Shown: positions 1-9,215 of the stretch, one piece after another
Layout: each line of letters begins with the position of its first letter
Numbering within the stretch: the first letter of the stretch is position 1
Assembly (NCBI RefSeq): GCF_016908525.1
Contig: NZ_JAFBEB010000009.1
Coordinates: forward strand, 80,756-144,755
Direction of reading: 5' to 3'
From: Brevibacillus fulvus
GTDB taxonomy: Bacteria; Bacillota; Bacilli; Brevibacillales; Brevibacillaceae
DNA length: 64,000 nt
Notes under the pieces: model-generated
The model's input: only the letters and a program-made list of their open reading frames with translations
What the model was told of the DNA's origin: nothing
Database searches by the model: none
Made by a program: the position numbers and the translations under genes

Positions 1-982
1 CATGCAGCTCCAATTCAATCCAGCTTCCCGCATCCCGTCCTTCTGCCAGCCATTGTTCGACCTGGGCAATCCCTTCGGTCGCTTTCCACCGTACCAACGG
101 CTTTCCGCTCTGCAGGTAGATGATCTGCTCCTGAACCGGCTGCTGCGGCACCGCATCGATAATGACCACCGCTTTGCTTTGACCCGCTTCGGAAAAACTG
201 TAAGCCAATGGCGATCCGCTATAACGAACCAGCGGCTGTTCGCTCAACTTTTGCAAGCGATGCAGATGGCCCAGCGCCACATAATGAGCATTCGGCGGAA
301 AAGCGGACGGACGGACGGTCAAAGCCCCGCCAATTTGAATAGGACGCTCCGAATCGCTTTCCTTTCCCCCCATTACAAATAAATGGCTCGTGACCAGATT
401 CACCGTATCGTCTCGGAAATGTTGCGCCAGCGCCGCGAACAGCTGCTCTATTCTGTCGGAAAAAGCTTGCTGCATCTGTTCCTGGGTAAAGCTCTCGCTG
501 AGCAGTTCTTTCAACCGCGATTCGGACGGATAAGGCAGAGCAAGAACCACCGCCGTATGCTCCACACCGGGAATTGCCAGTTCAAACCAGGAAGAACCGC
601 CGGCCACAATTTGCACCTTTGTCGGGTCTGCCTTCTCGATCACCGGCGCTTCTTTCGGCAATCCCAGCAAGACGATGCCGTGCTTACGCGCCAAAGGAGC
701 TGCCGCCCGCACCCGTTCCGGCTGATCATGATTTCCCGCGATGACCACGACGCCTCTTTTCCCGCCATTCGCCAACCGTTCCAGCGCATCGTAAAAAAGC
801 TCCTCCGCCCATGCCGGGGGATTGACCGAATCATAGACATCACCGGCGATCAATACGAGATCGACCGCCTGCTCCTCGACAATATGGCAAATTTCGTCCA
901 CAAATGCCGCTTGTTCTTCCCGCCGGTCGATACCTTCCAACATGCGGCCAAAATGCCAATCGGCTGTATGTAATATCCGCAC
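1..982 (-). CDS. sbcD: Exonuclease SbcD (Mre11-type), C-terminus outside window
   Basis: Partial gene running off the left edge; about 327 residues are visible. It starts at GTG (982..980) after a GGGGTG-type ribosome binding site. The N-terminus reads MRILHTADWHFGR, followed by AGDVYD, GNHD and later SHLFVMGG and GHLH: the five metallophosphoesterase motifs with the Asp, His and Asn ligands for two metal ions. SbcD is the nuclease subunit of SbcCD, which opens hairpins and trims double-strand ends. Its ATPase partner sbcC would be expected just left of the window. The order of motifs and the short leader before the first motif fit SbcD rather than a generic phosphoesterase. Confidence 0.92.
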   Translation of the reverse strand, partial: MRILHTADWHFGRMLEGIDRREEQAAFVDEICHIVEEQAVDLVLIAGDVYDSVNPPAWAEELFYDALERLANGGKRGVVVIAGNHDQPERVRAAAPLARKHGIVLLGLPKEAPVIEKADPTKVQIVAGGSSWFELAIPGVEHTAVVLALPYPSESRLKELLSESFTQEQMQQAFSDRIEQLFAALAQHFRDDTVNLVTSHLFVMGGKESDSERPIQIGGALTVRPSAFPPNAHYVALGHLHRLQKLSEQPLVRYSGSPLAYSFSEAGQSKAVVIIDAVPQQPVQEQIIYLQSGKPLVRWKATEGIAQVEQWLAEGRDAGSWIELELH

Positions 983-1123
983 AAGCTCACCCCGTATCAG
1001 ATCATTTGTTTGCCTTATCTCTACATTGTATCAAATCTGGACAGGCATGGTTCAGGCAAAAAATAAGGAAAAGCGCTGTTCAAACAAAAAAGCAGCCGCT
1101 TCTCTTGGAAACGGCTGTTGGCG

Positions 1124-2044
1124 CTATTGGTTGACTTTTTGCTCGACGCTGCCCTTCAGCGACTGGACGCATAGATAGCAAAGCACTCCGAACAGACAGG
1201 TGATCACGGCCGAATGAAACATCGTTGCATAAAGAACAAGATGCGATTTGACGACCCAACCGCCGCTCAACACCTGAACGATAATCAACGAGAAAGCAAA
1301 AATGGCGGCGCGGTAAATGTCTCTTCGCTGTTCTTTCAAATAACGGACCGCATAAATCAGCAGAATGGTGATCAACACAAACAACAGCGCAGCGCCGAGG
1401 CGATGCACAAACTGAATGCCGGTTTGACCGGACAATTCCGGGATCAATTTCCCTTGACAGAGCGGCCAATCGGAACATCCCATGCTGGAACCGGTATGCC
1501 GCACATACGCGCCCAGGTAAACCACTCCATAGGCAAAGACCGTGACAAACCAAATATAATTGCGAAAACCGCCGGGCACTTTCCCCTTGATCACTCCGCT
1601 GATTTTCTCCCGTTGCAAAACAAACAACGTCAGCAGGAAGACGCCGGAATAAGCCAGCAAGGAAAACCCGAAATGAAGCGCCAACACCGGATCGGATTGC
1701 GGCCATATGACAGCCGATGCCCCTAGCATCGATTCCAATACAATAAAAAAGATACCAAAGCACGCCAAAGCGCGAACTTCTTTATTCCCCCGATAACGGA
1801 GCCAAGCCATTATCGAAAAGACTATCACGACAATACCCGCTAAACCGGTAACCATCCGGTGCGTATATTCAATGATCGATTGCAAGGTATATTCCGGTAC
1901 CCATTTGCCGTTGCAAAGCGGCCAATCGTTTCCGCAACCTAAGCCGGAATTGGTTTTGGTCACCAGGGAGCCGGCAATCATCGTCAAAAACATGACGACG
2001 GTTGCTGCAATTGCTGCATATTTTATGATTCGATCCTTTGTCAT
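1124..2044 (-). CDS. ctaA: Heme A synthase CtaA
   Basis: About 306 residues with eight hydrophobic segments. CtaA (COX15 family) oxidises the C8 methyl of heme O to formyl, giving heme A for the aa3 oxidase; it sits in the membrane. Two internally similar halves each carry the conserved Cys pair region (GLGCGNDWPLC and SMGCSDWPLC) and His residues in EYTHR and FVHR, plus His near residues 130 and 276, as in the heme-binding bundle. The ATG at 2044 is chosen over a longer reading because GAGGTGGA lies about 10 bases upstream of it. The gene follows ctaB, with a terminator hairpin between them, so it probably has its own promoter around 2050-2145. Confidence 0.95.
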   Translation of the reverse strand: MTKDRIIKYAAIAATVVMFLTMIAGSLVTKTNSGLGCGNDWPLCNGKWVPEYTLQSIIEYTHRMVTGLAGIVVIVFSIMAWLRYRGNKEVRALACFGIFFIVLESMLGASAVIWPQSDPVLALHFGFSLLAYSGVFLLTLFVLQREKISGVIKGKVPGGFRNYIWFVTVFAYGVVYLGAYVRHTGSSMGCSDWPLCQGKLIPELSGQTGIQFVHRLGAALLFVLITILLIYAVRYLKEQRRDIYRAAIFAFSLIIVQVLSGGWVVKSHLVLYATMFHSAVITCLFGVLCYLCVQSLKGSVEQKVNQ

Positions 2045-2141
2045 CTCAATCAAGTCCACCTCTCTCTTCCCGCAGTCCGACAAATTTCGCCGCTAACGGC
2101 GGGAACTGGCTAGGTTCTGTTTACGACCCCCTATATAAAAA

Positions 2142-2173
2142 TATAGAAACATCTCTTGCGGCGCAAGAGATGT
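2142..2173 (-). terminator. Intrinsic terminator after ctaB
   Basis: Perfect 11-bp stem (2149-2159 with 2163-2173) and a 3-base loop. On the minus strand it is followed by a T-rich run. It lies just past the ctaB stop and before ctaA. Confidence 0.8.
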
Positions 2174-2200
2174 TGGAGTGGCAAATTTGATCGTTTTATG

Positions 2201-3130
2201 TCAGTTAAAGACGGCACTGATCACCATCGCCAGACACATCAGCATCAAATACAGAATGGAATAGCTAAACAGTTTTCTGGCCCACTTCAGTTCGTCTTTG
2301 ACCGAGAACCCTTGGAACAGCAGAACCAAATAGATTAACCCCAAAATCGTCATAGAAACAAGATAAATGTAGTTGACGTTTCCATGGAAAAAGAGCAACA
2401 GCGAAGCCGGTACCAAAGCCGCGCCCCACAGAAACATCTGTCTTTTGGTCTCAGCGAATCCTTTGACGACCGGCAGCATCGGAATACCGCCCGCGCGATA
2501 ATCTTCCACCTTCAGCATAGCCAAAGCCAAGAAATGGGGGGGCTGCCAGAGAAACAGGATCAGGAACAGAAGCCAGGCACCCATATCCATCGATTGCGTT
2601 ACCGCGACCCAGCCAATCACCGGAGGGGCTGCTCCCGAAATCCCGCCGACTACGGTATTCAGCGAACTAACCCGTTTCATCGGCGTATAAATCAGTACAT
2701 AAAAAACATGCCCGATCAATCCCCAAACGGCAGCCAACGGATTTACCAGCATAAATAAAATAACCAAGCCGGCCAGCAACAGAACGATTCCGATTGCCAA
2801 AGCATTGCGGGGATGAATTCGTCCGGCCGCAATCCCGCGGTTGCGCGTCCGTTTCATCTTCAAATCCAATTCACGATCGTAATAATTGTTCAAGGCAGCC
2901 CCTGAAGCGATTACCAGGGCTGTCCCCACCAGCGTATAGAGCAGAATCGTCCAATCTGGCGAACCGGCTGAAGCCAACCAAAACCCGGCAAAGGTCGTCA
3001 TCAAATTGGATATGGTAATGCCCGGTTTGGTTAAATGGAGATAATCACTCCATGTCGCCGGTTGAACCGTCTGATGCTCTATGGCAGAGTCCGACTCGAT
3101 CGTCTCATGATACGTCACTTGTTGGTCCAA
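2201..3130 (-). CDS. ctaB: Protoheme IX farnesyltransferase (heme O synthase) CtaB
   Basis: About 309 residues with nine hydrophobic segments; a UbiA-family prenyltransferase. It transfers farnesyl to the vinyl group of protoheme, giving heme O, the substrate of CtaA. The two Asp-rich prenyl-diphosphate motifs are visible: NNYYDRELDLKMKRT near residue 85 and, in the second half, VEDYRAGGIPMLPVV. YTPMKR and WQPPHF are family signatures. It starts at TTG (3130..3128), placed seven bases after AGGAGG. It is followed by a hairpin terminator and then ctaA, so the heme A pathway lies directly downstream of the oxidase operon. Confidence 0.96.
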   Translation of the reverse strand: MDQQVTYHETIESDSAIEHQTVQPATWSDYLHLTKPGITISNLMTTFAGFWLASAGSPDWTILLYTLVGTALVIASGAALNNYYDRELDLKMKRTRNRGIAAGRIHPRNALAIGIVLLLAGLVILFMLVNPLAAVWGLIGHVFYVLIYTPMKRVSSLNTVVGGISGAAPPVIGWVAVTQSMDMGAWLLFLILFLWQPPHFLALAMLKVEDYRAGGIPMLPVVKGFAETKRQMFLWGAALVPASLLLFFHGNVNYIYLVSMTILGLIYLVLLFQGFSVKDELKWARKLFSYSILYLMLMCLAMVISAVFN

Positions 3131-3391
3131 AACCTTACCTCCTGTTCATTGGAGCTATAATTCTTCAACACTCGCACTCACCTATGCGATAACCTGTCTA
3201 TCATGCCTAAATCACATTGTAACGAATTCAGCAAAGGCGAGTCAACTTGATTACATTGTTACTTTATCAGAAGCAGACCCCTCATAACGCAATGATTCTT
3301 GACAATATTTCAACAAGAACTGCGATCGTCCGCGCCTTGTTGAATGCTTTTGTTGCGGGGCCGCTGCGATCTATTCGGCATTCGACCCCCC

Positions 3392-3422
3392 AAAAAAAAG
3401 GACCGCTTTGCCGAGCGGTCCT
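3392..3422 (-). terminator. Intrinsic terminator after the DUF420 gene
   Basis: Perfect 9-bp stem (3399-3407 with 3414-3422), loop TTGCCG, followed on the minus strand by a run of eight T. It overlaps the stop codon of the DUF420 gene. The ctaB promoter should lie between this hairpin and 3130; I saw no clear consensus there. Confidence 0.88.
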
Positions 3423-3879
3423 ACCAACCAAATATGACCCTTAGGACACCCGTGGTTGTCCCTCCCGGGTAGATCACATACAACAGGACATAAACAGTAA
3501 CTCCGGTGACAGCCGTCGCCAGCCAAATCACAGAAGTCCACGGTCCAATCCGGCGATGTTTCGCAAATTGCTGTTTATAGGCGCGATACAGCGTGACCAA
3601 CCCCATAATTCCCCCGACAGTCGCCAGGATAATATGGAAAACCAAAAAGGCTTGATAGATGTGCTTGATATCCTCCGGACCGCCAAACATCGTATTCCCG
3701 ATGAAAGCGGTGCGGGATACATAGGTGAGAAAAAACAAGGTAGCAAAAACGGAGCCGATGATCATTGTTTTTTTATGTGCTTCCCGTTTTCCCTGTTTGA
3801 TCTGATACCAGCCGATCGCGATAAAAATGGCGCTTAAAACGATAAAAGAAGTACTAATGGTTGGTACAATCGTATACAT
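3421..3879 (-). CDS. DUF420 membrane protein (YozB-like)
   Basis: 152 residues with four hydrophobic helices. It matches the DUF420 pattern: KREAHKKTMIIGS near residue 31, FHIILA near residue 81 and a final helix with LYVIYPGG. Members are small membrane proteins repeatedly found next to heme-copper oxidase genes in Bacillales. A role in oxidase assembly or heme or copper handling is suggested by context only; the biochemical function is not established. The gene is 25 bases downstream of ctaG and ends in a strong terminator, so it is likely the last gene of a ctaG transcript. Confidence 0.8.
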   Translation of the reverse strand: MYTIVPTISTSFIVLSAIFIAIGWYQIKQGKREAHKKTMIIGSVFATLFFLTYVSRTAFIGNTMFGGPEDIKHIYQAFLVFHIILATVGGIMGLVTLYRAYKQQFAKHRRIGPWTSVIWLATAVTGVTVYVLLYVIYPGGTTTGVLRVIFGW

Positions 3880-3904
3880 GCAAAATCCTTCCTCCTAGCC
3901 TAAC

Positions 3905-4792
3905 CTACACTCGTCCTTTATTTTCAATTGCCGGAGTTAGGATGTTGATTGACTCTTGAGAGGCCTGGTCAAGTTCTGGAATGTCGGTTCCCTTCTCCTT
4001 GTTATACCATTTGTAGAAGGTATATGCTAAAACGCTGCCATAAACGATTTCCTGGACTGTTTTCATGATAATCCCGCCAAGCCGTTGGTCATCAAAGGCG
4101 GCCAACATCGAGAAGACTTGCGGTACGTTGCTGTACGTCTCGTAAATAAGATGATCAGCAAAAATAATCAACGCGCAGGCAGGCGTAATCAAAACGCCGT
4201 TTCCAAAGATATAGGCCAGTTTGCGCAGATCAGACATCTGCTGTTCTTCGGCGATCGGGCTGATAATCGGCCACCACATTTGAAACGCGGTAATCACCAA
4301 TACAATGTGATACACCGTCATAAACCAGTGGGCTTCCATAGCCGCATCAAAGATAAACGGCATATGGTAAAAGGAAAACAAAACATTGAAGGTAAACAAC
4401 GCAATCAATGGTCTGGTCATAAACGACCAAATATTGTCGACCACTTTATTTTGCAGCAAGCTGCGAAGCAGCCAGTCCGGTGTCCCCACCAGGATCAGCA
4501 GCGGCATCGTAAAATACAGCAAGGCTTGCTGCAGCATATGTGCACTAAACAAAAAGTGGTGCCCATAATAACTGATGGGACTGCCCTCTGCAAGATAAAA
4601 CACCAATAGTCCTATTAAAAAAGCCGCCTTCTTCTTTCCGCTGACGGGAGCAGAATGGGCAAACTGTTTTCTCCACGATCCAACAACTGCTAAATAAAGA
4701 ACCGCTATCAAAATCGCAATCAACATAATTTCAGGACTCCACAGCTCGGTAAAAGAAGGAGCAGCGAGATGTCCCCCATGGTTGTCGTGCAT
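3905..4792 (-). CDS. ctaG: Cytochrome c oxidase assembly factor CtaG (caa3 type)
   Basis: 295 residues and about seven membrane helices. CtaG of the caa3_CtaG family helps form the CuB centre of subunit I in Bacillus. Family signatures are the His-rich start (MHDNHGGH), YYGHHFLFSAHMLQQ near residue 75 and FYHMPFIFDAAM near residue 140. The start has GAGGAGG about eight bases upstream. A terminator separates it from ctaF, so it may be transcribed separately from ctaCDEF despite the conserved order. Confidence 0.93.
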   Translation of the reverse strand: MHDNHGGHLAAPSFTELWSPEIMLIAILIAVLYLAVVGSWRKQFAHSAPVSGKKKAAFLIGLLVFYLAEGSPISYYGHHFLFSAHMLQQALLYFTMPLLILVGTPDWLLRSLLQNKVVDNIWSFMTRPLIALFTFNVLFSFYHMPFIFDAAMEAHWFMTVYHIVLVITAFQMWWPIISPIAEEQQMSDLRKLAYIFGNGVLITPACALIIFADHLIYETYSNVPQVFSMLAAFDDQRLGGIIMKTVQEIVYGSVLAYTFYKWYNKEKGTDIPELDQASQESINILTPAIENKGRV

Positions 4793-4901
4793 GTACGTTT
4801 CCTCCTCTCTATCGAGAAAGAGCAGATTTTTCGTTCCTACTACAACCTAGCGACAAACAAACCAACGTTTTTACATTACAGATCAAATGGTCAAATTTCT
4901 T

Positions 4902-4926
4902 AAAAAAAGGGGGCAGTTACGCCCCC
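4902..4926 (-). terminator. Intrinsic terminator at the end of ctaCDEF
   Basis: A stem of GGGGGC/GCCCCC (4909-4914 with 4921-4926), six-base loop, followed on the minus strand by seven T. It sits nine bases after the ctaF stop codon. Confidence 0.88.
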
Positions 4927-4934
4927 CTGTTTTA

Positions 4935-5252
4935 TTACCAAAGCCAATAAACAAACGTAAAGACTGTTGCGGCAACAACAACAACACCCATGAGAATTCC
5001 GATACGCGGAAATTCATGCCCTTTTTGATCCAAATGCATCCAGACAAAAAGCTGGAATGCCGCTTGCACGATTGCCAACAAAATAATAAATGGAACGGTA
5101 AAGCCAATTGGAATGACTTCATACCCGACCGCGATAAACGCAAGTGCTGTTAACACGATGGAAACAATAAATGTGACCAAATGCGCTTTTGCACCAGATT
5201 TCTTGACTTTCGGGGTACGATGCGTCGATTCATTGGATACATGTGCTGACAT
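4935..5252 (-). CDS. ctaF: Cytochrome c oxidase subunit IV, CtaF
   Basis: 105 residues with three membrane helices and a short hydrophilic N-terminus. It matches the small subunit IV of bacterial quinol and caa3 oxidases (COX4_pro family), for example AFQLFVWMHLDQKGH before the last helix. This subunit stabilises the CuB site during folding and has no redox centre. It begins three bases after the ctaE stop, with GGTGGGG as ribosome binding site, consistent with translational coupling in the ctaCDEF operon. Confidence 0.92.
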   Translation of the reverse strand: MSAHVSNESTHRTPKVKKSGAKAHLVTFIVSIVLTALAFIAVGYEVIPIGFTVPFIILLAIVQAAFQLFVWMHLDQKGHEFPRIGILMGVVVVAATVFTFVYWLW

Positions 5253-5255
5253 TGG

Positions 5256-5885
5256 TTACCCCACCTTTCCGCCAACGATGCTCATGAGATAAACAACCGT
5301 GAAGATGAAGACCCAAACCAGGTCAACAAAGTGCCAGTACAAGCTGAACACATAGAACTTCGGAGCTGTTACAACCGTCAGTCCTTTTTTAATCGCCTGC
5401 AATTGCAAGGTGATCAACCAGAGAACCCCGAACAGCACGTGGCCTCCGTGGAAACCAACCAAGGTATAGAAAGCGGACCCGAATGCGCTGCTGGACATTT
5501 TATGTCCTTCGGCAACATAGTGACTGAACTCGTAAATCTCCAATGCCAGGAAGGCAATCCCCAAAATAGCGGTAATCGTCAACCATACTTGCATCTTCTT
5601 CAGGTTGTGTTGGTGCATGGCCAAAACGGACATCACGCTTGTCATACTGCTGACCAACAGGATCACCGTAGCAGCTGCGGTCAGCGGCAGTTCGAACAAT
5701 TCGTGTCCGGTAGGACCGCCGTTTGTTTGATTGCGCAGCGCGATAAACGTAGCGAACAAAGTACCGAACAGGATCGTTTCACCGCCAAGGAACAACCAAA
5801 AACCCAATACTTTATTTTTTCCCTCAAGGGTGGCTTTTTCCGGTTCATCAGGCAGAACCGAATTTACGGTATGATCAGCGCTCAT
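5256..5885 (-). CDS. ctaE: Cytochrome c oxidase subunit III, CtaE
   Basis: 209 residues and five hydrophobic helices, the usual size of the Bacillus subunit III, which lacks the first two helices of the mitochondrial form. Typical motifs are GFWLFLGGETILFGTLFAT, a conserved Glu in helix two, GFHGGHVLFG and YWHFVDLVWVFIF at the C-terminus. Subunit III stabilises the core and proton uptake. The start overlaps the ctaD stop by one base (TAATG), a sign of coupled translation. Confidence 0.96.
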   Translation of the reverse strand: MSADHTVNSVLPDEPEKATLEGKNKVLGFWLFLGGETILFGTLFATFIALRNQTNGGPTGHELFELPLTAAATVILLVSSMTSVMSVLAMHQHNLKKMQVWLTITAILGIAFLALEIYEFSHYVAEGHKMSSSAFGSAFYTLVGFHGGHVLFGVLWLITLQLQAIKKGLTVVTAPKFYVFSLYWHFVDLVWVFIFTVVYLMSIVGGKVG

Positions 5886-7726
5886 TAAGCCTTAACCCCC
5901 TTCTCTTCAATCTCATCGGGTTCAATATGATAACCGTGGTCGTCTTTCAACGAGCGCATCAGCATACATGCAAAAGCAATGAGAATCCCGATTACAGAGA
6001 ATACATGATGTTCGAAAATAAAGCCGTATCCGGCAATAAACAAGCCAATTGACATCAGGAACGGCAAGAACGAAGGCGACGGCATATGGATCGAACCAAG
6101 CGGTTCTGCCGGAGTCATGCCTTTATTGCCCGCCATTTTCTCAACCCACAATGCGTCAAGACCGCGAACCAGTGGGGTTTGTGCAAAGTTATACTCAGGC
6201 GCAGGCGACGGGATAGCCCATTCCAAAGTACGTGCATCCCACGGATCGGCAGGAGCTTGCTTTTTGCTGCGTGCTGCAACAACTACGTTTGCCAGGAACA
6301 AAATCGTACCGATCGTCATGCCGATCGCACCGATCGAACTGATAAAGTTACCCAAATCAAGGTCTTGGTTTTTCAAGTAAGTGAATACGCGGCGAGGCAT
6401 ACCCATCAAACCAAGGAAGTGCTGCGGGAAGAACGTCAAATGGAATCCGATAAAGAAAGTCCAGAAGTTCCATTTTCCTAATTTTTCGTTCAACATTTTC
6501 CCAAACATTTTTGGCCACCAGTAGTACAAACCGGAGAACAAGCCAAACACCAAACCACCGACGATTACATAGTGGAAGTGGGCTACTACGAAATAACTGT
6601 CATGGTACTGATAGTCAGCTGCTGGCAAAGCCAACATAACCCCGGTCATCCCACCGATCGTAAAGGTCGGGATAAAACCGACTGCAAACAGGTTAGCAGT
6701 CGTGAAGCGAATTTGACCGCCCCACATTGTAAACAGCCAGTTGAAGATTTTAATACCTGTTGGAACAGCAATCAACATAGTTGCAATCCCGAACAACGTA
6801 TTCGCAATTGGACCGAGACCTGTTGTGAACATATGGTGAGCCCAAACCATGAAGCCCAGGAAACCGATCATCACAGTCGCGAATACCATGGAACTGTATC
6901 CGAACAAGCGTTTTTTCGAGAACGTGCTGACAACTTCGGAGATAACACCGAATGCCGGCAAAATCAGGATATATACTTCGGGGTGACCGAAGATCCAGAA
7001 AATGTGTTCCCAGATCACAACGTTACCGCCTGCATCTGGATTAAAGAAGTTTGCGCCGAACAAACGTTCAAACATCAGCAAAACCAACCCAACGGTAATC
7101 GCCGGGAAAGCAAACAGAATCAAACCGGAAGTAACAAATGCGGACCAGGTGAACATTGGCAAGCGCATAAAAGTCATACCAGGTGCACGCATGTTAATAA
7201 CGGTAACCAGGAAGTTGATACCCCCGATTAATGTACCGAGACCGGCAATTTGCAGCCCCAACACGTAGAAGTCTACCCCAATGCCGCTATATTGTTTCAG
7301 AGCGAGCGTGGTGTAAGATGTCCATCCGGCATCAGGCGCTCCACCTAAAAACCAGCTGGTGTTCAAGAGAACTCCACCGAAAAAGAACAGCCAGAATCCC
7401 AATGCGTTAACAAATGGGAAGGCAACGTCGCGTGCCCCAATTTGCAAAGGAACAATCGCATTCATCAAGGCAAAAATAACTGGCATGACGGCCAAGAAAA
7501 TCATGGTCGTTCCGTGCATGGTGATCAACTCGTTAAATGTTGCTGCACCGACAAAATCCGCTTCAGGAACGATCAACTGGAGACGTATAAGCAGAGCTTC
7601 AAGACCGCCGATCAGGAAGAAAAATCCACCTGCAATCAGGTAAAGAATCCCGATCTTCTTATGGTCAACTGTGGTTAACCAATCCCACAGGCCCGATCTT
7701 TTATGAGAGTGTGCATGACCAGACAC
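5885..7726 (-). CDS. ctaD: Cytochrome c oxidase subunit I, CtaD
   Basis: 613 residues, the catalytic heme-copper subunit that reduces oxygen and pumps protons. Ligand motifs are present: the heme a His in TMHGTTMIF, the CuB His in HPEVYILILPAFG including the His-Tyr crosslink pair, AHHMF, and HFHYVIVGG carrying the two heme axial His. There are at least twelve helices, and the C-terminal extension of about 100 residues is typical of the caa3 type of Bacillus. The start is GTG (7726..7724) with AAGGAGG seven bases before. The second gene of ctaCDEF. Confidence 0.98.
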   Translation of the reverse strand: MSGHAHSHKRSGLWDWLTTVDHKKIGILYLIAGGFFFLIGGLEALLIRLQLIVPEADFVGAATFNELITMHGTTMIFLAVMPVIFALMNAIVPLQIGARDVAFPFVNALGFWLFFFGGVLLNTSWFLGGAPDAGWTSYTTLALKQYSGIGVDFYVLGLQIAGLGTLIGGINFLVTVINMRAPGMTFMRLPMFTWSAFVTSGLILFAFPAITVGLVLLMFERLFGANFFNPDAGGNVVIWEHIFWIFGHPEVYILILPAFGVISEVVSTFSKKRLFGYSSMVFATVMIGFLGFMVWAHHMFTTGLGPIANTLFGIATMLIAVPTGIKIFNWLFTMWGGQIRFTTANLFAVGFIPTFTIGGMTGVMLALPAADYQYHDSYFVVAHFHYVIVGGLVFGLFSGLYYWWPKMFGKMLNEKLGKWNFWTFFIGFHLTFFPQHFLGLMGMPRRVFTYLKNQDLDLGNFISSIGAIGMTIGTILFLANVVVAARSKKQAPADPWDARTLEWAIPSPAPEYNFAQTPLVRGLDALWVEKMAGNKGMTPAEPLGSIHMPSPSFLPFLMSIGLFIAGYGFIFEHHVFSVIGILIAFACMLMRSLKDDHGYHIEPDEIEEKGVKA

Positions 7727-7772
7727 AGTTTTACCTCCTTTTTAAGGATGACTAAGTATAAAGCAAATCACA

Positions 7773-8789
7773 TTAAGGTTGGTACACTTTCAATGTGGAC
7801 ATGTAATCAACAAGCGCTTTGCGATCTTCAGGTTTCAGGTTGAGATTAGGCATCAAGTTGCCTGGTTTTACCGCTTGCGGATCAGCCAACCATTTGTCGA
7901 GGTTTTCCGGATTGTTTTCCAGAATACCTGCTACGCGTTGACGATCGGCAAAGTTGGTCAGGTTTGGCGCCAATTTTCCACCTTCAGCACCGATTGCGTG
8001 GCAACCGAGACAGCTTTTTTGGAAGATTTGTTGACCTTGTTGAGCAGAAGCGGTAGCCGGAGTGGATTCAGCCGATTTCATCGCAGTTGCCCACTCATCA
8101 AATTTTGCTGGTTCCAATGCATTTACTTTAAAGTCCATCAAAGCATGGGATGCGCCGCAAAGCTCAGCACATTTTCCGTAGTAAATGCCAGGTTTTTCTG
8201 CTTGCAACCACATTTTGTTGGAGTCGCCAGGGTTGGTATCCATTTTACCGCCCAACGCCGGGATCCAGAAAGCGTGCATAACATCTGCGGAAGTAAGGTC
8301 AAATTGGATTTTCTTTCCGGTTGGAATATACAAGTCCTGAGCGGTAGAAATGCCGAGATCAGGATATTCAAATTCCCACCAGAATTGGTGTGCTGTTACT
8401 TTGACAACCAAAGCGTCCTTATTGGTGTATTCCTTCGAAAGGTCAAAGGCGATTGTTACCGTAGGAACCGCCATCACAATAAGCAACAAGAAAGGAATTA
8501 CTGTCCATAAGATTTCAAGCTTATGATTTCCTTCTACCTGTTTTGGAATTCCGTCTTGTCCGGGACGTTTACGGTAACGAATAAGAACATAGGTAAAGAT
8601 TAAGATTACTACTACAAAGACACCGATCATGATCAAAGCGCTAAGCTTCATCAATGAAAACTGCATCTCTGCTACTGGCCCTTGCGGGGTTAAGGCAGAT
8701 AGGTTTTCTCTGCCGCAACCGGCGAGGAAGAGCGCCAACATACCAAACAAGAACAGTTGACGCCAAAGTTGCTGCCATCGACTCTTCAT
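7773..8789 (-). CDS. ctaC: Cytochrome c oxidase subunit II with fused cytochrome c, CtaC
   Basis: 338 residues. A lipoprotein signal (lipobox LFLAGC near residues 21-26) is followed by two helices (about 45-65 and 90-110) and a CuA cupredoxin domain. CuA ligands are seen in MHAFWIP and CAELCGASHALM (Cys, Cys, His and Met). The C-terminal 90 residues form a cytochrome c domain with CLGCH and a distal Met in GNLMPNL, which makes this a caa3 oxidase taking electrons from the fused cytochrome. It is the first gene of the operon; the ribosome binding site is AAGAGGGG. Confidence 0.97.
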   Translation of the reverse strand: MKSRWQQLWRQLFLFGMLALFLAGCGRENLSALTPQGPVAEMQFSLMKLSALIMIGVFVVVILIFTYVLIRYRKRPGQDGIPKQVEGNHKLEILWTVIPFLLLIVMAVPTVTIAFDLSKEYTNKDALVVKVTAHQFWWEFEYPDLGISTAQDLYIPTGKKIQFDLTSADVMHAFWIPALGGKMDTNPGDSNKMWLQAEKPGIYYGKCAELCGASHALMDFKVNALEPAKFDEWATAMKSAESTPATASAQQGQQIFQKSCLGCHAIGAEGGKLAPNLTNFADRQRVAGILENNPENLDKWLADPQAVKPGNLMPNLNLKPEDRKALVDYMSTLKVYQP

Positions 8790-9215
8790 AACTTTTTTTA
8801 CCCCTCTTTCCTTTCCATGTTGTAATAGTTCTAACTGCTGTACGCAACTAGAAATCTATTATTGCCCTTTTCTAATCCACAGATGGCCCCGGCTACTTAC
8901 TTTCCATTCTATATGATAACCAAAGAAGAAAATAAATAGCAACCTTTCTATAGCGTGAATTAAAAAAGAGTAAGGGTCGACGCAAACCAGAATCCAAAAG
9001 AACAGCAAACTTTTGAATTCATTTGTTGCCTGACTAGCACTTTCATTGTTTTCTTGCAATTAAAATCTTGGGGCCACAATAAAAATGTTAGCATAGATAG
9101 TATACATAAAATAACCAACGATTAATATGATAATTTGTTATAATTCTGTTACATTTCCGCCATATTTCCTTCGGATTTACACATTTTTTTCATCACTGCA
9201 AAAAGGAGGATTTCC
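8790..9215. promoter_or_regulatory. Divergent intergenic region between ctaC and the SDR gene
   Basis: 426 bases with no convincing gene. On the minus strand TTGCTA (8937-8942) and TATCAT (8913-8918), 18 bases apart, make a candidate sigma-A promoter for the oxidase operon, leaving a leader of about 120 bases. On the plus strand a TATAAT-like box near 9139-9144 could serve the SDR gene, but its -35 is poor. The region is AT-rich. I saw no riboswitch or clear operator. Confidence 0.4.

Noticed and set aside
640..843. 67-codon frame on the minus strand inside the first kilobase
   Set aside because: It lies in another frame of sbcD, which has continuous family motifs.
8859..9059. 66-codon frame upstream of ctaC
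   Set aside because: Only a TTG start with no ribosome binding site; it overlaps the likely oxidase promoter.
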